DNA from: Falciphora oryzae
Lineage: Eukaryota; Ascomycota; Sordariomycetes; Magnaporthales; Magnaporthaceae
Direction: 5' to 3'
Assembly (NCBI GenBank): GCA_000733355.1
Contig: JNVV01000006.1
Location: 999,803 to 1,063,802 of the forward strand
DNA: 64,000 bases
A model generated the notes under the pieces. The model was not told the DNA's origin and ran no database searches. It saw only the letters and a program-made list of their open reading frames with translations. Position 1 is the first letter of the stretch. Each line of letters opens with the position of its first letter. Made by a program: the position numbers and the translations under genes. This document shows positions 32,485-44,990 of this stretch, piece after piece.

Positions 32485-35400
32485 AATCTCCAGTGCGCCT
32501 TTTCGTGCGACGTTTGGCAAGACAGTCTGGGGAGATATCAAACACCTTACCTACCGACCTACATTACCTCCCGACTGTGGGTGGGGGTCGCCCGGTGGGT
32601 GCTTGAATCCGTGAGTGCGGAGGCAGTCCCGTGTCTCTCCCTCCCCTGGCACACATGGAATTGTGCCACGGTGCATGGGCATGAAAATGATTTCCATCTC
32701 CCTCTGCCCTTCAACGCCTCCCACGTAAACTTGGCCAGAGACCATCAGCGACAGACTCACAGGCAGCAAAGTCTTAGCATTACGCTCAAGGCCGGCGGGC
32801 TCTCCTTCACAGAGTCGGACAACCTCCCAGGACAACAGCGGGTCGCCAAAGGACTCCATGACTCCATGGCCAGCAGTCCGATGACGCTCGGTCACTGCCG
32901 GGATTCTCACCGAGATTAGCATCTTGTCCGTGACTTGCCCTCACCGGAGCCTAGCGGAGGGAACTTCCTTTCTGCCACTTTTTCTTTCGGACGACCCGAA
33001 CAAACCTAACCCGTCCAGGGCTGCACCAAAGGGCACCGAGAATCGTGCGCGACACAGGGCGCTAGCCTCGGACTACCTATGCCACCAAGCTCGCCACTGC
33101 CTAGATCACAACTAGAGACACCAGCAGGGCTGGTGCTGTGGGGATGGGTCATCGCCGGGGCCATTTTGGTGCGCCTCGAGTGTCTTACTTGGCTGACCAG
33201 ACCGTGTCACGTTGGACGCGTGGTGACCCCTCCTGCCCCCCATCAGCCATTATATGCCCCCCCCCCCTCATCACGACTAGGGTGCGCCCTCTCCGCTCCG
33301 TCACCCTTCAACTGTTGCCATCGTCTCCCGGTGTGGACACAAGCATCCGTGAAATCCGAGCAACTGAGCAGGTGATGAGGCACGTTACCATCTACTTGCT
33401 AGTATCACTAATCTGGAGAGAATGGTAATGCCCATGCACCGGGAGGTACGTACCTTGGCTGGGTGCCCGCGTAGATATGAGGCGCGCCCTCCCACCCTCC
33501 ACCCCAAGATATTCAACTTGGAGAGAACATCACACACCTCCGCCCAGGCACATCTCCATTCGCAGCAAGTCAGGAGGCGTGGATGGCTGGGTAGTAGGAG
33601 TGGGTACGTGCCTTGGATAGACAATACATTATTTTTAGTCCAGATACCAACCATGTATATAAGCCGGCACCCTCGGCAGCCAGTCTGTCCAAAGTATCCC
33701 GCAACTTTCAACCAACCCAAGAGAAAACCGCATCTGTCCGCTCCCTTGCTGCCCGTCTCCAGACCAAGCTCCCTACCTGGTAGACGGATATACTTGACAA
33801 TAGTCACCGCCCGGCCTGTCGCCCACGCTGGAAGCCAACAAGCACCGCCCTGATTTCTACGACAAAGGACGAACGAAGACCCACGCTGGACTCGCACGGG
33901 AAGAGGTCGGACAAAGCCGCACTGCAGCGCTCGCTCCGTACGTGACAGCGAAGGTCCAGGACAATGACGATATGGGTGGCGGCCTAGACTAACTCGCGCT
34001 GCAGACCTGATCGTTGCCACCAGATCGAGCGCCGTCCCGCCGCCGCGGTCGGTGATATTCATCTCGAGCCGCGTAAGTCGACTGTGGAGGCCGCACGGAA
34101 GCTGGGGTTTGGGGCAAAGTGCGTCCGTCGGAAGAGCGGGTCCTCCCCGACAAACCCCCCTGCCCTGGGCCCCAAGCCTTGGATGGCGGGGGATTTGCGA
34201 TGCATGGGCCCGGCTGTGGAGGGAGGAGCTGCAGCATCGCTGATGTAACCGGCGGGCGCAAATCTCCAAAATAATACGGCCTCGGCTGAATGCTAACCTG
34301 ACCCCAACCGACACTCTCGATCTTCAGGTTCTCTCTGCTCGCCCAATTTGTCGCGGGCGGAAAAGCGCTGTCGCAATAGACAAACAGCTCCCACAACGCC
34401 ACCGAGGTGACACCACTTGATAGGCGAGTGGCTGGTCGCATCTTGAGGCCAAAGGAGAAGGAAGAAGAAACAGAAGGAGAGGAAGAAGAACAAAAGAAAA
34501 AGGTTCGCGATACCCTATCCGGTGCCCGCAACCCTTTGATTGATTTGGCTCCCCATCCTGCTGCGCCCTTTGATGCGTCTCGTCTCTTCTCTGGGCCGTT
34601 TCGCACCTGCCCGCCCGTTTCTGCCCACAGCCCCAACTGGGCGGCTAGGCTGCTCCTACTGGGCGCCGGTGCCGGCCGAGCTCCTCCTGTGGCGTTGGCA
34701 GTTGGGCCTTGGTCACCTCAGCGGCTTGCGCCGGGGAGGACGGGCACCGCTTATCTTGGGCCGTCGGTTGGTTGGGTACAGACTGACAGTGGGTGCGTCG
34801 ACATGCGCAGACTCGATCAATATTTTCTGATTTCGTCACCTCGCTGCTGCTGCTGCGCTCAGCCTCAGCCAGCCCGCCGCCAACCAGCGAACCAACCAAC
34901 CAACCCGCCCATGCCCCGCCAAGAATTCCGTCGCCCGTGTTCACCACAGTGCAAGCCAAGCCAAGTTGGCCACCCCTCGGCAGCTGGACCCGGCTGGGCC
35001 GTCTCGATCAAAGAACGACAACCCGAGCCCCAGCGCTCGGATTCCCTGTGCTGATCATCCACACAGCGCTGCTTACAGCTTGGGCCTGTGGGCGACCGCC
35101 CTTGAACCAGACGGCTTTGAGCGACCTTGACCGCCCTCTTTGCTCCTTTCTCTTTCTCTCTCTCCACAATCCATCCCACAACTGAAAAGCGCCGCCTCGG
35201 CTTCCAACTCCACCTTTGCCCATCACAAAACCCACTGTTGGCACCGTGCCGCATCTGCTCGCATCTACTGTACCACTCCCCAGTGTCCTGAGTGTCCCCA
35301 GCGTCCCATTGGAAGCGCCGAAGCTGGCGCGCCGCCCGATTTACCGATCCCTAACCAAACCAGCCAACCATCCGTCCTGCCGGGCCTGTCTCCGAGTGTA

Positions 35401-36482
35401 CCTCACTCCCTGGCCTCCCACATAGTGCCACCTAAGGGCCGGCCTGCCCGCCTAGGCACCCAAGCAGCATCGCGCCCGAGCCGACCGAAATCGACCTTCC
35501 CAAGACGGTCCCCAAGCCTGCTTGCTACACCGCCACACTAGCTCGCTCGCTTTTTATAGCTGCCCCCTTAGGCTGACTTTGTCGAGGTGGGCAACAAACA
35601 TAGCTGATCCGAGCGAGGACCGCCGCTTCCTTTGACTCCCTCATTCCTCCCCCTACCTTTCTCCCTCCCTGCCCACCCCTGCCTGCTGCAGGCTCCAGCC
35701 CGGAAAGTTCGCTTGCCTTTCTGCCCTCCGGCCTTTCTGTCGACTCGTTGTCAGCTGCAGGCTAAACCGCGCACTTTCGCACAGCAGCCACATCCGAGCC
35801 AGCCCTCGACTCATCCTCCACCAGCTTGCCGCAGTTTGCTTTCGCGAGCCCCTCGATCGAATCCGGCGTCCCGCATCGACGGCTCCCGGGACCCCAAACG
35901 CCATCGTGCATCCTTGATCCGATCCAAGTTGCCGTCGAACTCGCTTCCCCGGCCATTCAACCGGACCGGTCCTTTTCTGCGCCTTGTGCACAATTTCCCG
36001 ACTCCGGCACCGCTCTTCGGAGGAACCCACCGTTGATTCGTTCTTACTCGGACGATCCACCCCCGCCATTTCGCAGCGACTCGGACAACAACTCCCTTGT
36101 CGCCCGACCTCGAGCGGGCTTCGACTGAAGAAACAAGCGCGCACGCAGCCGTTTCCGAAAAACCCTTCGCCTCGCGTCGTTATTGAGGGGAGGATTACAT
36201 TTGCATAGCACGCCCGTTTGTTGGGGCCACCACGCAGGCGCCTGGCGCAAAGGAGCCAACGCCAATCAACCGGCGGGCTAGCCCCACCAACCGGCCTCCC
36301 TATCGTCGCCCCAGACTGCGACATCGCTCGCGCATCGGCCCTTGCGGGCAGCAACTTCCGAGACCAGACTTGACGCTGCGGACCTGATCCGCGCAGTGTG
36401 GTCAACCAACCACCTTCTCATATCTCCCCTCCTCTTTTCTTTTTTTGGAGAGTCGCATCTCGTCATCGCTAGTGTCGGCAAC

Positions 36483-38090
36483 ATGGCCCAGCACGGCTTC
36501 AACCAGCTCGCGGGCGGGCACGGGGGAGGTGGGAGTATCGATCCCAACGATCTCAACATGCCTGGAACCTTCAGCTCTTCGTCGTACCAGAATAACTTCA
36601 ACAACTCAAGCAATCAGTCAAACAGCTACTCGACCGGCTCCGCGCTCTTTGGAGACGATGAGCTCCTCGACGGCCTAGGGAGCCCCACCGACGGACAGTC
36701 GGGAATCCACGGCGGCGGCCAGGACTTTGGCCCCATGAATGAGATGACCATGGGCGGCTACACAAATTCGATATACACAACCCACCACGGCCTCCCCATG
36801 GACCAAAACCGCATCAACGGGTACTCCAACACGCCAGAGGGAGACCCCATCCAGAGCCCCTTTGCTCACAACTTCGGCCAGTACCGGCAGATGCACCACC
36901 CCCAGTCCTTTGGCAACTCGCTCCAGTCGCCCATCTCGTACGCCGGCTCGCCGTTGGCCGGCTCTGACCTCAATCAGGATGGAGGCGACCCCAACTATCT
37001 GAACGCCAAGGTCAGGCCCCGCATGCAAACCGCCATGGCGCGCAAGACCTCCACCACACGCAGCCCCTTGACTCCAAAGGCCTCTGCCGCCATGGCCAAC
37101 CTTACCATCGGCTCAGCAGACTCGTTCAGCGCCCAGCCCATCCCCAACGGCGCCCCCCACCACGACAAGTCGCATTCTGGGCAATGGATACAGACCCCCA
37201 ACAGCCTGGGCTCATACCCTGGATCTGGCTTCTCCTCGCCCATCCAGCCCGGACTGCACAACGCTCAGATCAACGACATCCTGCTCAAGGGCGGCACGTC
37301 CATGCCGGCGAAGCTGGGCGCCCCTCTGACCTCGTCGCAAGAGGCCAAGCGGAAGCGGAGGCGGGAGTCGCACAACCTGGTGGAGCGCCGTCGCAGGGAC
37401 AACATCAACGAGAGGATCCAGGACCTGAGCAAGCTGGTGCCCTCGCACCGGCTCGAGGACGAGAAGATCAAGAAGCTGATCCAGAACGGCACACCTCTCT
37501 CCCCCTCGCTGGGCGGCATCTCAAGCCCGTCACAAGCGACGTCGGGACTGGCTGGACCCGGTGCCAGGCGGGCTGCAAGCGGCACCGCGGGCAACATTAC
37601 GACAGGTCTTCCGATTGACGACAAGGACAAGGGTCCTAACAAGGGCGACATTCTCAACGGGGCCGTCAGCTGGACGCGCGACCTCATGTGGATGCTGCAC
37701 CTCAAGCTGCAGCAGCAGGAGGAACTGGCCAACTACATAATGGAGCTCGGTGGGCAGTTCCCGTTTGAACCCACGGACGACGAGAGGCGCATGCAGACGG
37801 AGCTTGTCGAGGCCATGGCAAGGAACGAGGCGGTCGAGGACTCCAAGCTGTTCGTATACTCGCGCCGGGCGGGTTCTGGCCTGAGGGTTCCGCACCACAC
37901 GGACTACAGGGGCGAGCCTTTGGACGGCTCAGGGCGGGCCGTTGGCGATGCTGCTGCCTCGGCGAGCCCTGCTAAGAACGCCGGCCTCGGTACCGACCTT
38001 GCTGATCCAAACCAGTTCTGGAATGACGACGACGATGGCAGCGGCGAGCTGGACTTTAAAGAAGAGGACGAGTACATGGACCTGAACTAG
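36483..38090 (+). CDS. bHLH transcription factor with a long loop
   Basis: Single exon, 535 residues, start at MAQHGFNQLAGGHG. Residues 1-280 are low-complexity (Gly, Asn, Gln, Ser). The DNA-binding basic region and helix 1 are at about 293-320 (RRESHNLVERRRRDNINERI), with the His-Glu-Arg pattern that reads CACGTG-type E-boxes. Helix 2 is near 387-410 (NKGDILNGAVSWTRDLMWML) and runs into a Gln/Leu coiled stretch. The 60-70 residue loop between the helices is much longer than usual. The acidic tail ends DFKEEDEYMDLN. It resembles filamentous-fungal factors annotated as RTG3-like or GlcD-gamma HLH proteins; I am not sure which orthologue. The leader is long and pyrimidine-rich, with many short upstream ATGs. 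Confidence 0.88.
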   Translation: MAQHGFNQLAGGHGGGGSIDPNDLNMPGTFSSSSYQNNFNNSSNQSNSYSTGSALFGDDELLDGLGSPTDGQSGIHGGGQDFGPMNEMTMGGYTNSIYTTHHGLPMDQNRINGYSNTPEGDPIQSPFAHNFGQYRQMHHPQSFGNSLQSPISYAGSPLAGSDLNQDGGDPNYLNAKVRPRMQTAMARKTSTTRSPLTPKASAAMANLTIGSADSFSAQPIPNGAPHHDKSHSGQWIQTPNSLGSYPGSGFSSPIQPGLHNAQINDILLKGGTSMPAKLGAPLTSSQEAKRKRRRESHNLVERRRRDNINERIQDLSKLVPSHRLEDEKIKKLIQNGTPLSPSLGGISSPSQATSGLAGPGARRAASGTAGNITTGLPIDDKDKGPNKGDILNGAVSWTRDLMWMLHLKLQQQEELANYIMELGGQFPFEPTDDERRMQTELVEAMARNEAVEDSKLFVYSRRAGSGLRVPHHTDYRGEPLDGSGRAVGDAAASASPAKNAGLGTDLADPNQFWNDDDDGSGELDFKEEDEYMDLN

Positions 38091-39127
38091 GTAGCCATCT
38101 CGTCTAGGGGCTCTCCTGTCCTACCTTGGGGTGCGCCGTCATGGTCAAGCTCCCCCCCCCCCCATCTTCTTTTATGCTCACACGACATTACGTTCCTCCT
38201 GTCTTCCTCCTCCCTGGTGTGTCTGCCTGAGCGCGGCCCATAATCACCATCATCCTTCTTATTATTATTCAGCTTGCCAAACGAGTTTCATTGCGGGCAT
38301 GGCATACAGTGGGGGTTCTGGGCGGATTTGGTTGGCGTTAACGCTTTGTTTCCTATGGATGATATCTGTCTGGTGATCCTCTCGCAGAGGACGCTTTTCA
38401 CAACCTTTATTTGTCTTTGTCTTGTTTCGGCCTTTCCATCTTCTTTTCTTCTCTCTCTTTCTCTTCCTTTTGTCATTCCACCCCCTGGCTTTCCGCCTTC
38501 CTCATCTCGTCAACCTTGCATTCCATTATTTCCCATTTTCCTGATATCTTTTCGGTCATTTAGTCGTCGAGTTTGGAGTTTGCACGCTCTCGTTACATCA
38601 TATCCATCGCATATCTGATTGTGGTTCCTTTTTTTTCTTTTTTTTTTTTTCGTTTGTCCTTGGGTTCTCTTTGCATGTATTCATCTCCTGCCTGTCTCCT
38701 TTTACACACGGCCAAGCCGTTGCATTCTCAATAGGTAGTTCGGGAGCAGGTCGGTCATGGCGGCGTACACTTTTGGGAATGTTTCCCCTTTGACAGGATG
38801 GGACCTGGCGCTCTCGGCCCAGCATGGGAGAGACGGATTCGCTTTTCTCTCTTTAATATGACTTAGGCTTTTCCTTGCATCCGTCTTGGCGCTTCGACAC
38901 TCAGTTTATCCACACCGATTGTCTGTCCTATCACCGCCTTCTCCTTTTTTAATGGGTTTGACAGTATCTGTTTTGCTGTTACTCGTATTTTAGTCTATAT
39001 CGCCAGCCCGTGTAGTTGTGATGGGCTTGGAAGTGCGCTTCGACGACTAAACACGATTACCCCTTTTCACATGACCCTGCTCGATATATACCTAGTGCAC
39101 AGTAGGGAGGGGGTAGGCAGGTAGTAG
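38091..39127. other. Convergent 3' region between bHLH and npr3
   Basis: T-rich, with a C12-13 run near 38152 and a T tract near 38636; reads as two long 3' UTRs. No gene seen. Confidence 0.5.
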
Positions 39128-42009
39128 TTACCAGTGCCTTATACAGAGGAGATACTCGCTCATGGCCGTCAGAAGGGCCCATACGTCGCGTCTTTTCATG
39201 TCTTCCTGGAGCGCAATCCTCTCGAGCGCACAGTGGCCGTTGAAGTACTTCCAGAAGACGGGCCACGTGTTTGCGACTCTCTCGTCCCACTCCGCGGTCG
39301 ACGTGACGCCCTCGCCGCCGCTCTTGGTAGCACCGATGCCAGCCACACCGTGGTGGCCGAGGCTGGCGGCGCCGATCGAAAACGGGGGCGGGGCCAGGCC
39401 ACCGGGAGCCGGGGCAGGGTCGGCGGATGAGGCGGCGGTGCCACCGCTGGCCAGGAGGGCGCTGCGCTGGCGCAGGCGGCGGCCAATGGCGCTCAGGTAG
39501 AGGCTCTCGGTGCCCGTAACCGTGTTGGGGTCGAGGATGATATGGGGCGAGAGGTGGATGAGGTGCGGGGCGTTATTAACGCTGGGGTGAGCCGTCTGGG
39601 CCGGCTGTGGCTTCCGGGCGTGCGCGCTCGCCTTTTCTGCCAGCTCCCGTGCCGCCTTGTCCGCCAGCCGGCCGAGCCGGGCCTTCTCAGCTGCCTGCTG
39701 GGCTGCTGTCGGCTGCGGCCGCACGTGCTGCGACGCCTGTGTCCCGGTTGGCGATCTCACCGAGGGAGACGAGGATGCTGGCCGCGACTGCTCCGAGGGA
39801 GACGCGGTGCCGGACCGCAAGATGCTGTCACCGTCATCGGACACGCCGTCAGGCCCATCGGTGGCGATAGAGACGGAACTGGGCCGTGGCTGTGGTGACA
39901 GCAGCTGAAATTGAGAGCCCCCGCTACCCTTGCGCTCTTCCGAGACCGAGGTAGGCGTGAGTGCTGCAGAACCACCGCCGCCGACAGTAGCATTAGCAGC
40001 ATCAATAGCAGCAGCAGCAGCAGAGTCGGCACTGGCGGCGGGTTGCGCGGCTTTGGCCTTGGCGAGCTCCTCGGCCTCAAGGGCGTGTTCGACCTCGTAG
40101 ATGATCTCGGGCCAGACGACAATGTAAGCAAAAGTACACAGCTGGGTGACCCAGCCGCCACGCATGAGCCATGTGAGGATGCGCATATACTCGGCACGGA
40201 TAGTCTTATTGGGGCAGAAGAACTTGTAGGGGCGAGGGGCGGCCGAGAGGTCGGCGAGGATGTTGGGCAGCGGCGGGCAGTGAGGGAAGGCGCGGGCGAA
40301 CTTGACGCTCGCCTGGGGCAGCTTGTCGAGGTCGCAGTTGGGCGAAAGCACGTAGACGTCGCGGGCATGCAGCGGCGGGATGGCGATGGCGCGCCTCCAG
40401 AAGATGAAGTGGTGCGCGAACTGGTGTATCTGGCTTAGGTTGAGGAGGTTGGACTGGCTGGCGACCTGGTGGAACCTGCATGTCTCATCGTCAGCTCCGA
40501 GATCACGCGCCCGTCCGTCTTGACTGCCGACTCTCCGAGGTGTGACGGGAGAGAAACACTCACGACAGCGTTGGCTTGGAATGTCTTATAAACTCAATCA
40601 TGGCCATGGTGGATTCATCCGGGTCCGACTGGAGCTCCGTGATGATCTTCTTGTCCTCGTCGAGCAGCAGCAGGCCAAAGTTCTTGTCCAGGAAGCCGAG
40701 CTCGCCCGGGTCCCGGCCGCTGCCGGCAAACGAGTTCGCAGTGGTGAGCCATATCCCCGGCGCATCGCGCTCGCACTCCTGGGGAAGGTCCGAGATGTGT
40801 AGCGGGATGGGAATCTGCACCGAGTGGGTGACGGCACCGTCCTGAGTGTCCAGCTGCAAGACGGCAATCCTGTTCTGGCTGATGGTCTCGTAGACGTCCT
40901 GCATCGATTGGGCGAGTGACGAGGCGGCCAGGATCTCGTGCCATAGCGCCGTCATCTTGGCCCCTGCATCCATTCATCAGCTAGCCATACCATACCCCTT
41001 GGATCACGCTCGCGGCGCACCACTTACGGTCTTCGCGGGCCTTGTCCTTGAGCGCCAGGATTTTCTTGGACTCCTTCCACACAAAGTCGTTCCGCTCCTG
41101 GCAGTACTTGTAGTACTTGTTTACCTGGCGGATGATGTGGGTGTACATGCTGCTGACGAGCTCTTTGACTTCGTGCTTTTTGGGGTTGAGGAAGAAGACT
41201 AGGTTGAGCATGGTCATGGAGCTGACCTTGTCGTTCTTGTCCTTTTCCTTGTCCTTGTCGTCCTCATCCTCATTGTCCTCCCGCGGCTCGTGCCCATGGC
41301 CGTCCTCGTCATCTTGACGACTCGATCCGTCACCGGCCAGAGGCGATAGACCGGCAGCATCGGATCCAGCCGTTGCTGCCAGCCTCACGGACTCGCCTAG
41401 CTGGCGGACGGCGTCTGGGTCGTGCTGGGCGTCCGGGTCTCTGATGGTGGAGAAGAGGCTGCCGGATGAGAAGACACTGGCCTTCTTCTTGAGCTCGTTC
41501 TTCTTTTTCTTCTTCTTGCGCTTCTTCCAGCTGCCGCTCTCGGGCACGTGGATTGGGTAGGAGACGCAGTAGATAGGGTCCAGGGAGAGCTGGAACAGGG
41601 TCTTGTGGTAGGCGCGGCCTGGGGTCAGGATGCTTTCCAGGTCCTTGGTCGGGAAGCCCGCGACATGCTCCCAGGGCACGATCTGGGTGCCGCTCTCAGT
41701 AACCAGGTGGTCGTCCTGGTTGCGGTGCAGCAGGGCGGCGGGGGAAGAGCCATCGGCGTCTAGCCCGGGGGCGAGACGCTGCTCCCTGTCGGCGAAATCG
41801 CCCCCTTCGTCGTAGTCGTAGTCCTTGGCATGGTGGCTGTGGCCGTGTTCCCTTTCGTCGTCATCCAGGCCACCCGAAGCAGGCGGGGCAGGGGCCACAT
41901 TCACATGCGGGGGGTAGTGGAAGACGAAGCTCGGGCCATCTCTGGAGCGGTTTATGACGAGGGCGACGCCGAGGAAGTTGGATGGATTGGGGAGAATTGG
42001 CAGCGCCAT
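39128..42009 (-). CDS. npr3: Nitrogen permease regulator 3 (Npr3), GATOR1/SEACIT subunit
   Basis: Npr3 forms a dimer with Npr2 in the SEACIT (GATOR1) complex at the vacuole and lowers TORC1 activity when nitrogen is short. Model: complement(39128..40475, 40564..40963, 41028..42009), 909 residues, introns 64 and 88 bp with gtaagt and gtgagt donors. It begins MALPILPNPSNFLGVALVIN, the family's N-terminal longin-like strand, followed by an acidic/His-rich insert, PWEHVAGFPTKDLESIL and a poly-Lys stretch. Then come DKVSSMTMLNLVFFLNPKKHEVKE, SLAQSMQDVYETISQNRIA and, in the C-terminal half, WRRAIAIPPLHARDVYVLSP, an Ala/Ser-rich linker and a final winged-helix-like WPVFWKYFNGHCALERIALQ. It converges with the bHLH gene and diverges from the kinase gene. 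Confidence 0.93.
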
Positions 42010-43556
42010 GGTGGGTGGGCGGCATCTGACAATGGCCAGCCAGCCCGTGAACGGGGCCGGCGGCCCGGGACCGGGGAGGAGGTGCTGCGGCTGGACCAGC
42101 TAAGCCAGGTCCGGCCTAGACGCCTTTACCGTGCTGATGGGTCTTGTTTCGTCTGGATCCTGAGCTGGAGGGACCGAAGAAGCCCACGCTGCTGTTCACC
42201 GACAGTTTAGGCCGCCCCAAGGACGGCTGTTAGTAGGGGAGGCCGACGGCTTGCATGCTCTCATGCCAGACAGGGGCCAGTCAGGCACGGCCGGGTTCGC
42301 TGCTGGCTGTCCGAATGGGTAGGTGCCTCCGGGTCAGTAACCGAGATCTGTCGGGCTGATCCTGCCACGGCGACGAGCTCTGTGCCAGCCTTCCAGCTGG
42401 CCGGGCTTCCACAGCTTCGCTCCGACACGCGACACGGCAGGGGGTGGGGCGGCGTTAGATAGCTGGCGCTGGCTGGTCAGGTGTGCGGGAGCCTCACCGC
42501 CTGGGTGGGCCAGCCCCAAGGGGCGCACTGGGCGGTCCCACTACCCCCTGCGCAATGGCTGGGTGGTCCGTGGGCACCCGGCCCCAGTGGTGGAATTCTG
42601 TCGGCCGGCTGCGTCATTGTTGCGTGGGGGTGCGGAAAAAAAGTAAAAGAAAATTGAGAATGGCCGCGGACGGTATTGAGAAATGGCAACGTTGCTCGAA
42701 AGGAAGAACATGGCTTGGGACAGGGCTGAACTGCAACAAATGAACAAAAAGCTTAGCCTCAATGAACAAACGGACCCCTACAACGCACACACGAGCAGGC
42801 AAAGCAGGCTTGAGCTTTCAATTGGATGGCTGGAACAAGGAGTGCACGTGGAACGACCATTGAGCTCGAGGCGGCGCCTTCTTGACACACGGCACGAGAC
42901 ATCGGCTGTCGTCGGAGAAGGAAATTTGCCTCGTGATCAAGCCTGCCGCCGCCGTTTTAACCAGAATTGGATGGATTCGGTCCATTGATCCAGGCTCGGT
43001 GCGCCCAACAAAGCAGCGCAGCTAAAGCAAAGCGCCGATAAAAACGACAGACGCTACGCTGCCTGGTCGCCTTCCTAGGACCCTGCCTCGGCGTCTGCCG
43101 CTAAGGTACGTAGGTGGATGGGGAACAGACGGTGCATGGGGCCGTGACCGCGATGCAGGCGTTCGTTGGCTTTGCTCGAGTCCGTTCGTGCTTCTTCACG
43201 TGTCGATCGACACGACCGCCGATGTAGGCCGCAAATAAACGGACCCCTGCTTCCACGTCTTTGCTTTGCCGGCTTTTCTTTATTCGCAGATGAAAACCCT
43301 CCCTCCTTTGCTTTTGGACAACACACCTAGTTCCTGCCTCCCTCGCTTCCTCACTTCACCAAATGCGTGCCTAGAGCCCTCGCTCTCTCCAGACTTCCCA
43401 GCTATCTGTCCCGTCCGGCCGTTTTGCCCAGACGTGGCCGTGGCGTTCGAGGACATCGCTGTCCGCCTCCATCCGACCCCTTGACCGACCCTTGACCAAC
43501 CCTGCGGCCTTGACCTGGCCTCTGCCGAGTCAATCCGCTCGGCGAACCCGCCTGCG
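42010..43556. promoter_or_regulatory. Divergent promoter region of npr3 and ethanolamine kinase
   Basis: 1.5 kb between two outward-facing start codons, with CACGTG at about 42845 and about 43197 and TACGTAGGTGG near 43106. No gene is supported inside. Confidence 0.4.
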
Positions 43557-44990
43557 ATGGCAAAGACCACCACCCTCGTCGAAACCAACGGCTGCCGCCC
43601 GCCCGATGGCCTTCACAAGGACACCGCCCCGCAGAAGCACCACCAGATCCCCTATATCCCGCTCTCCTACCGCGGCGACGACGCGGCGAGCACCAATGCC
43701 TCGGCCCTCGCCCTGATCAGCGCCCTGCGGCCTCACTGGGGCTCCGACGTCGACTTCCGCCGCTTCACCGACGGCATCACAAACACCCTCCTCCAGGCCC
43801 GTCCCCGCGCATGCGAGCCGCTAGACGGCGAGTCCGACGACGATGCCCGCGACCGCGAGGCCATCCTGCTGCGCGCCTACGGCAACGGCACCGACCTCCT
43901 GATCGACCGCAACCGCGAGGCCCAGAACCACGAGCTGCTGGCCCGCCACCGCCTGGCTCCCGAACTGCTTGCCCTGTTCGAGAACGGCATGCTCTACCGC
44001 TTCATCCGCGGCCGCGTCACCTCCCCCGAAGACCTCCGCTGCCCTGACATCTACAGGGCCGTCGCCCGCCGCCTGGCCCAGTGGCACAGCACCGTGCCTT
44101 GCCTTGGCCATGCTGCGGCCCAGTCGCTAGCCAAACGCCCTCCTCCTGCCGCTAATGGCCATGCCCCAGGTGGCGGCACTGCCGCCGCCGCCACCAACGG
44201 TGACGCCGCCCACCGCGCCAAAATCGACAATGTTGCCCCCAGAAAGCCGTCGCCAAATGTGTGGACTGTCATGCAGAAATGGATTCTCGCCCTGCCCACC
44301 GGGACACCTGCGCAGCGCCAGCACCAGGCCACTCTGCAGAAGGAGCTGGACAGAATGGTCTCCGAACTCAGCCAGCGCCCAGGGCTTGGCAAAGATGGCC
44401 TGGTTTTTGCGCATTGCGACCTCCTGAGTGGCAACGTCATTATCCTGCCCACCCCAGTCCCCGCTCCTGCTCCCGCATCGGCGCCAGGAGCCATCGCCGA
44501 CGAGCCCAATGGGGGCTGCTGTCCGACAACGCCGTCTGCGTCGGTGACTTTTATCGACTACGAGTACGCCACCCCTTCGCCGGCCGCCTTCGACCTGGCC
44601 AATCACTTTGCTGAGTGGGGCGGCTTCGACTGCGATTACAACGTGCTTCCCACCAGGAAGCAACGGCGCGAGTTCATCGACGAGTACATACGTGCCTACT
44701 TTGGCAGTGGCGGTAGTAGTTGCGCTGAGCAGAACGGCGACCACCACCACAAGGCCTCGGCAGACCAGTTGCTCGACGAGGTTGATCTCTTCCGCGGTGT
44801 CCCAGGCTTCTACTGGGGTATCTGGGCCCTCATACAGGCAACAATATCCGACATTGATTTCGACTACGCCTCATATGCCGAGACCCGCCTGAATGAGTAT
44901 TGGGCCTGGCGCGCCGAGCAGGACGGCTCCCGTGCGGCTGCGGGCCAGGAAATGCCTCTGCGCGAGTGTCGGTGGGCGCAGGCAGAATAA
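43557..44990 (+). CDS. Ethanolamine/choline kinase
   Basis: Phosphorylates ethanolamine (or choline) with ATP, the first step of the Kennedy pathway to phosphatidylethanolamine. Single exon, 477 residues, usual length. Seen: FTDGITNTLLQARP (about 63-76, nucleotide-binding loop); AYGNGTDLLIDRNREAQNHE (102-121); the Brenner phosphotransferase motif HCDLLSGN with His286, Asp288 and Asn293; the choline-kinase motif FIDYEYATPSPAAFDLANHF with Asp334; and FYWGIWALIQATISDIDFDY near the end. FYWG with DIDFDY and the FENGMLYRFIRG stretch favour ethanolamine over choline, but this is a guess from sequence alone. A short Ala/Gly-rich insert (about 195-225) sits between lobes. It converges with the zinc-finger gene. 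Confidence 0.93.
   Translation: MAKTTTLVETNGCRPPDGLHKDTAPQKHHQIPYIPLSYRGDDAASTNASALALISALRPHWGSDVDFRRFTDGITNTLLQARPRACEPLDGESDDDARDREAILLRAYGNGTDLLIDRNREAQNHELLARHRLAPELLALFENGMLYRFIRGRVTSPEDLRCPDIYRAVARRLAQWHSTVPCLGHAAAQSLAKRPPPAANGHAPGGGTAAAATNGDAAHRAKIDNVAPRKPSPNVWTVMQKWILALPTGTPAQRQHQATLQKELDRMVSELSQRPGLGKDGLVFAHCDLLSGNVIILPTPVPAPAPASAPGAIADEPNGGCCPTTPSASVTFIDYEYATPSPAAFDLANHFAEWGGFDCDYNVLPTRKQRREFIDEYIRAYFGSGGSSCAEQNGDHHHKASADQLLDEVDLFRGVPGFYWGIWALIQATISDIDFDYASYAETRLNEYWAWRAEQDGSRAAAGQEMPLRECRWAQAE

Larger units (their letters stand above)
31212..36482. other. Divergent intergenic region, 5.3 kb
   Basis: Lies between the sft2 start and the bHLH start. Holds the poly-G run at 31658-31702, a pyrimidine-rich tandem repeat at 32411-32484, a TACCTACC motif near 32550 and a long pyrimidine-rich stretch from about 35130 to 36480 that looks like the 5' leader of the bHLH gene. 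No gene is supported; the 309-codon minus frame at 33385-34314 has no recognisable features. Confidence 0.5.

Noticed and set aside
33385..34314. 309-codon open frame on the minus strand
   Set aside because: No motif, unusual Arg/Cys/Leu content, and the opposite strand is also open over long stretches.
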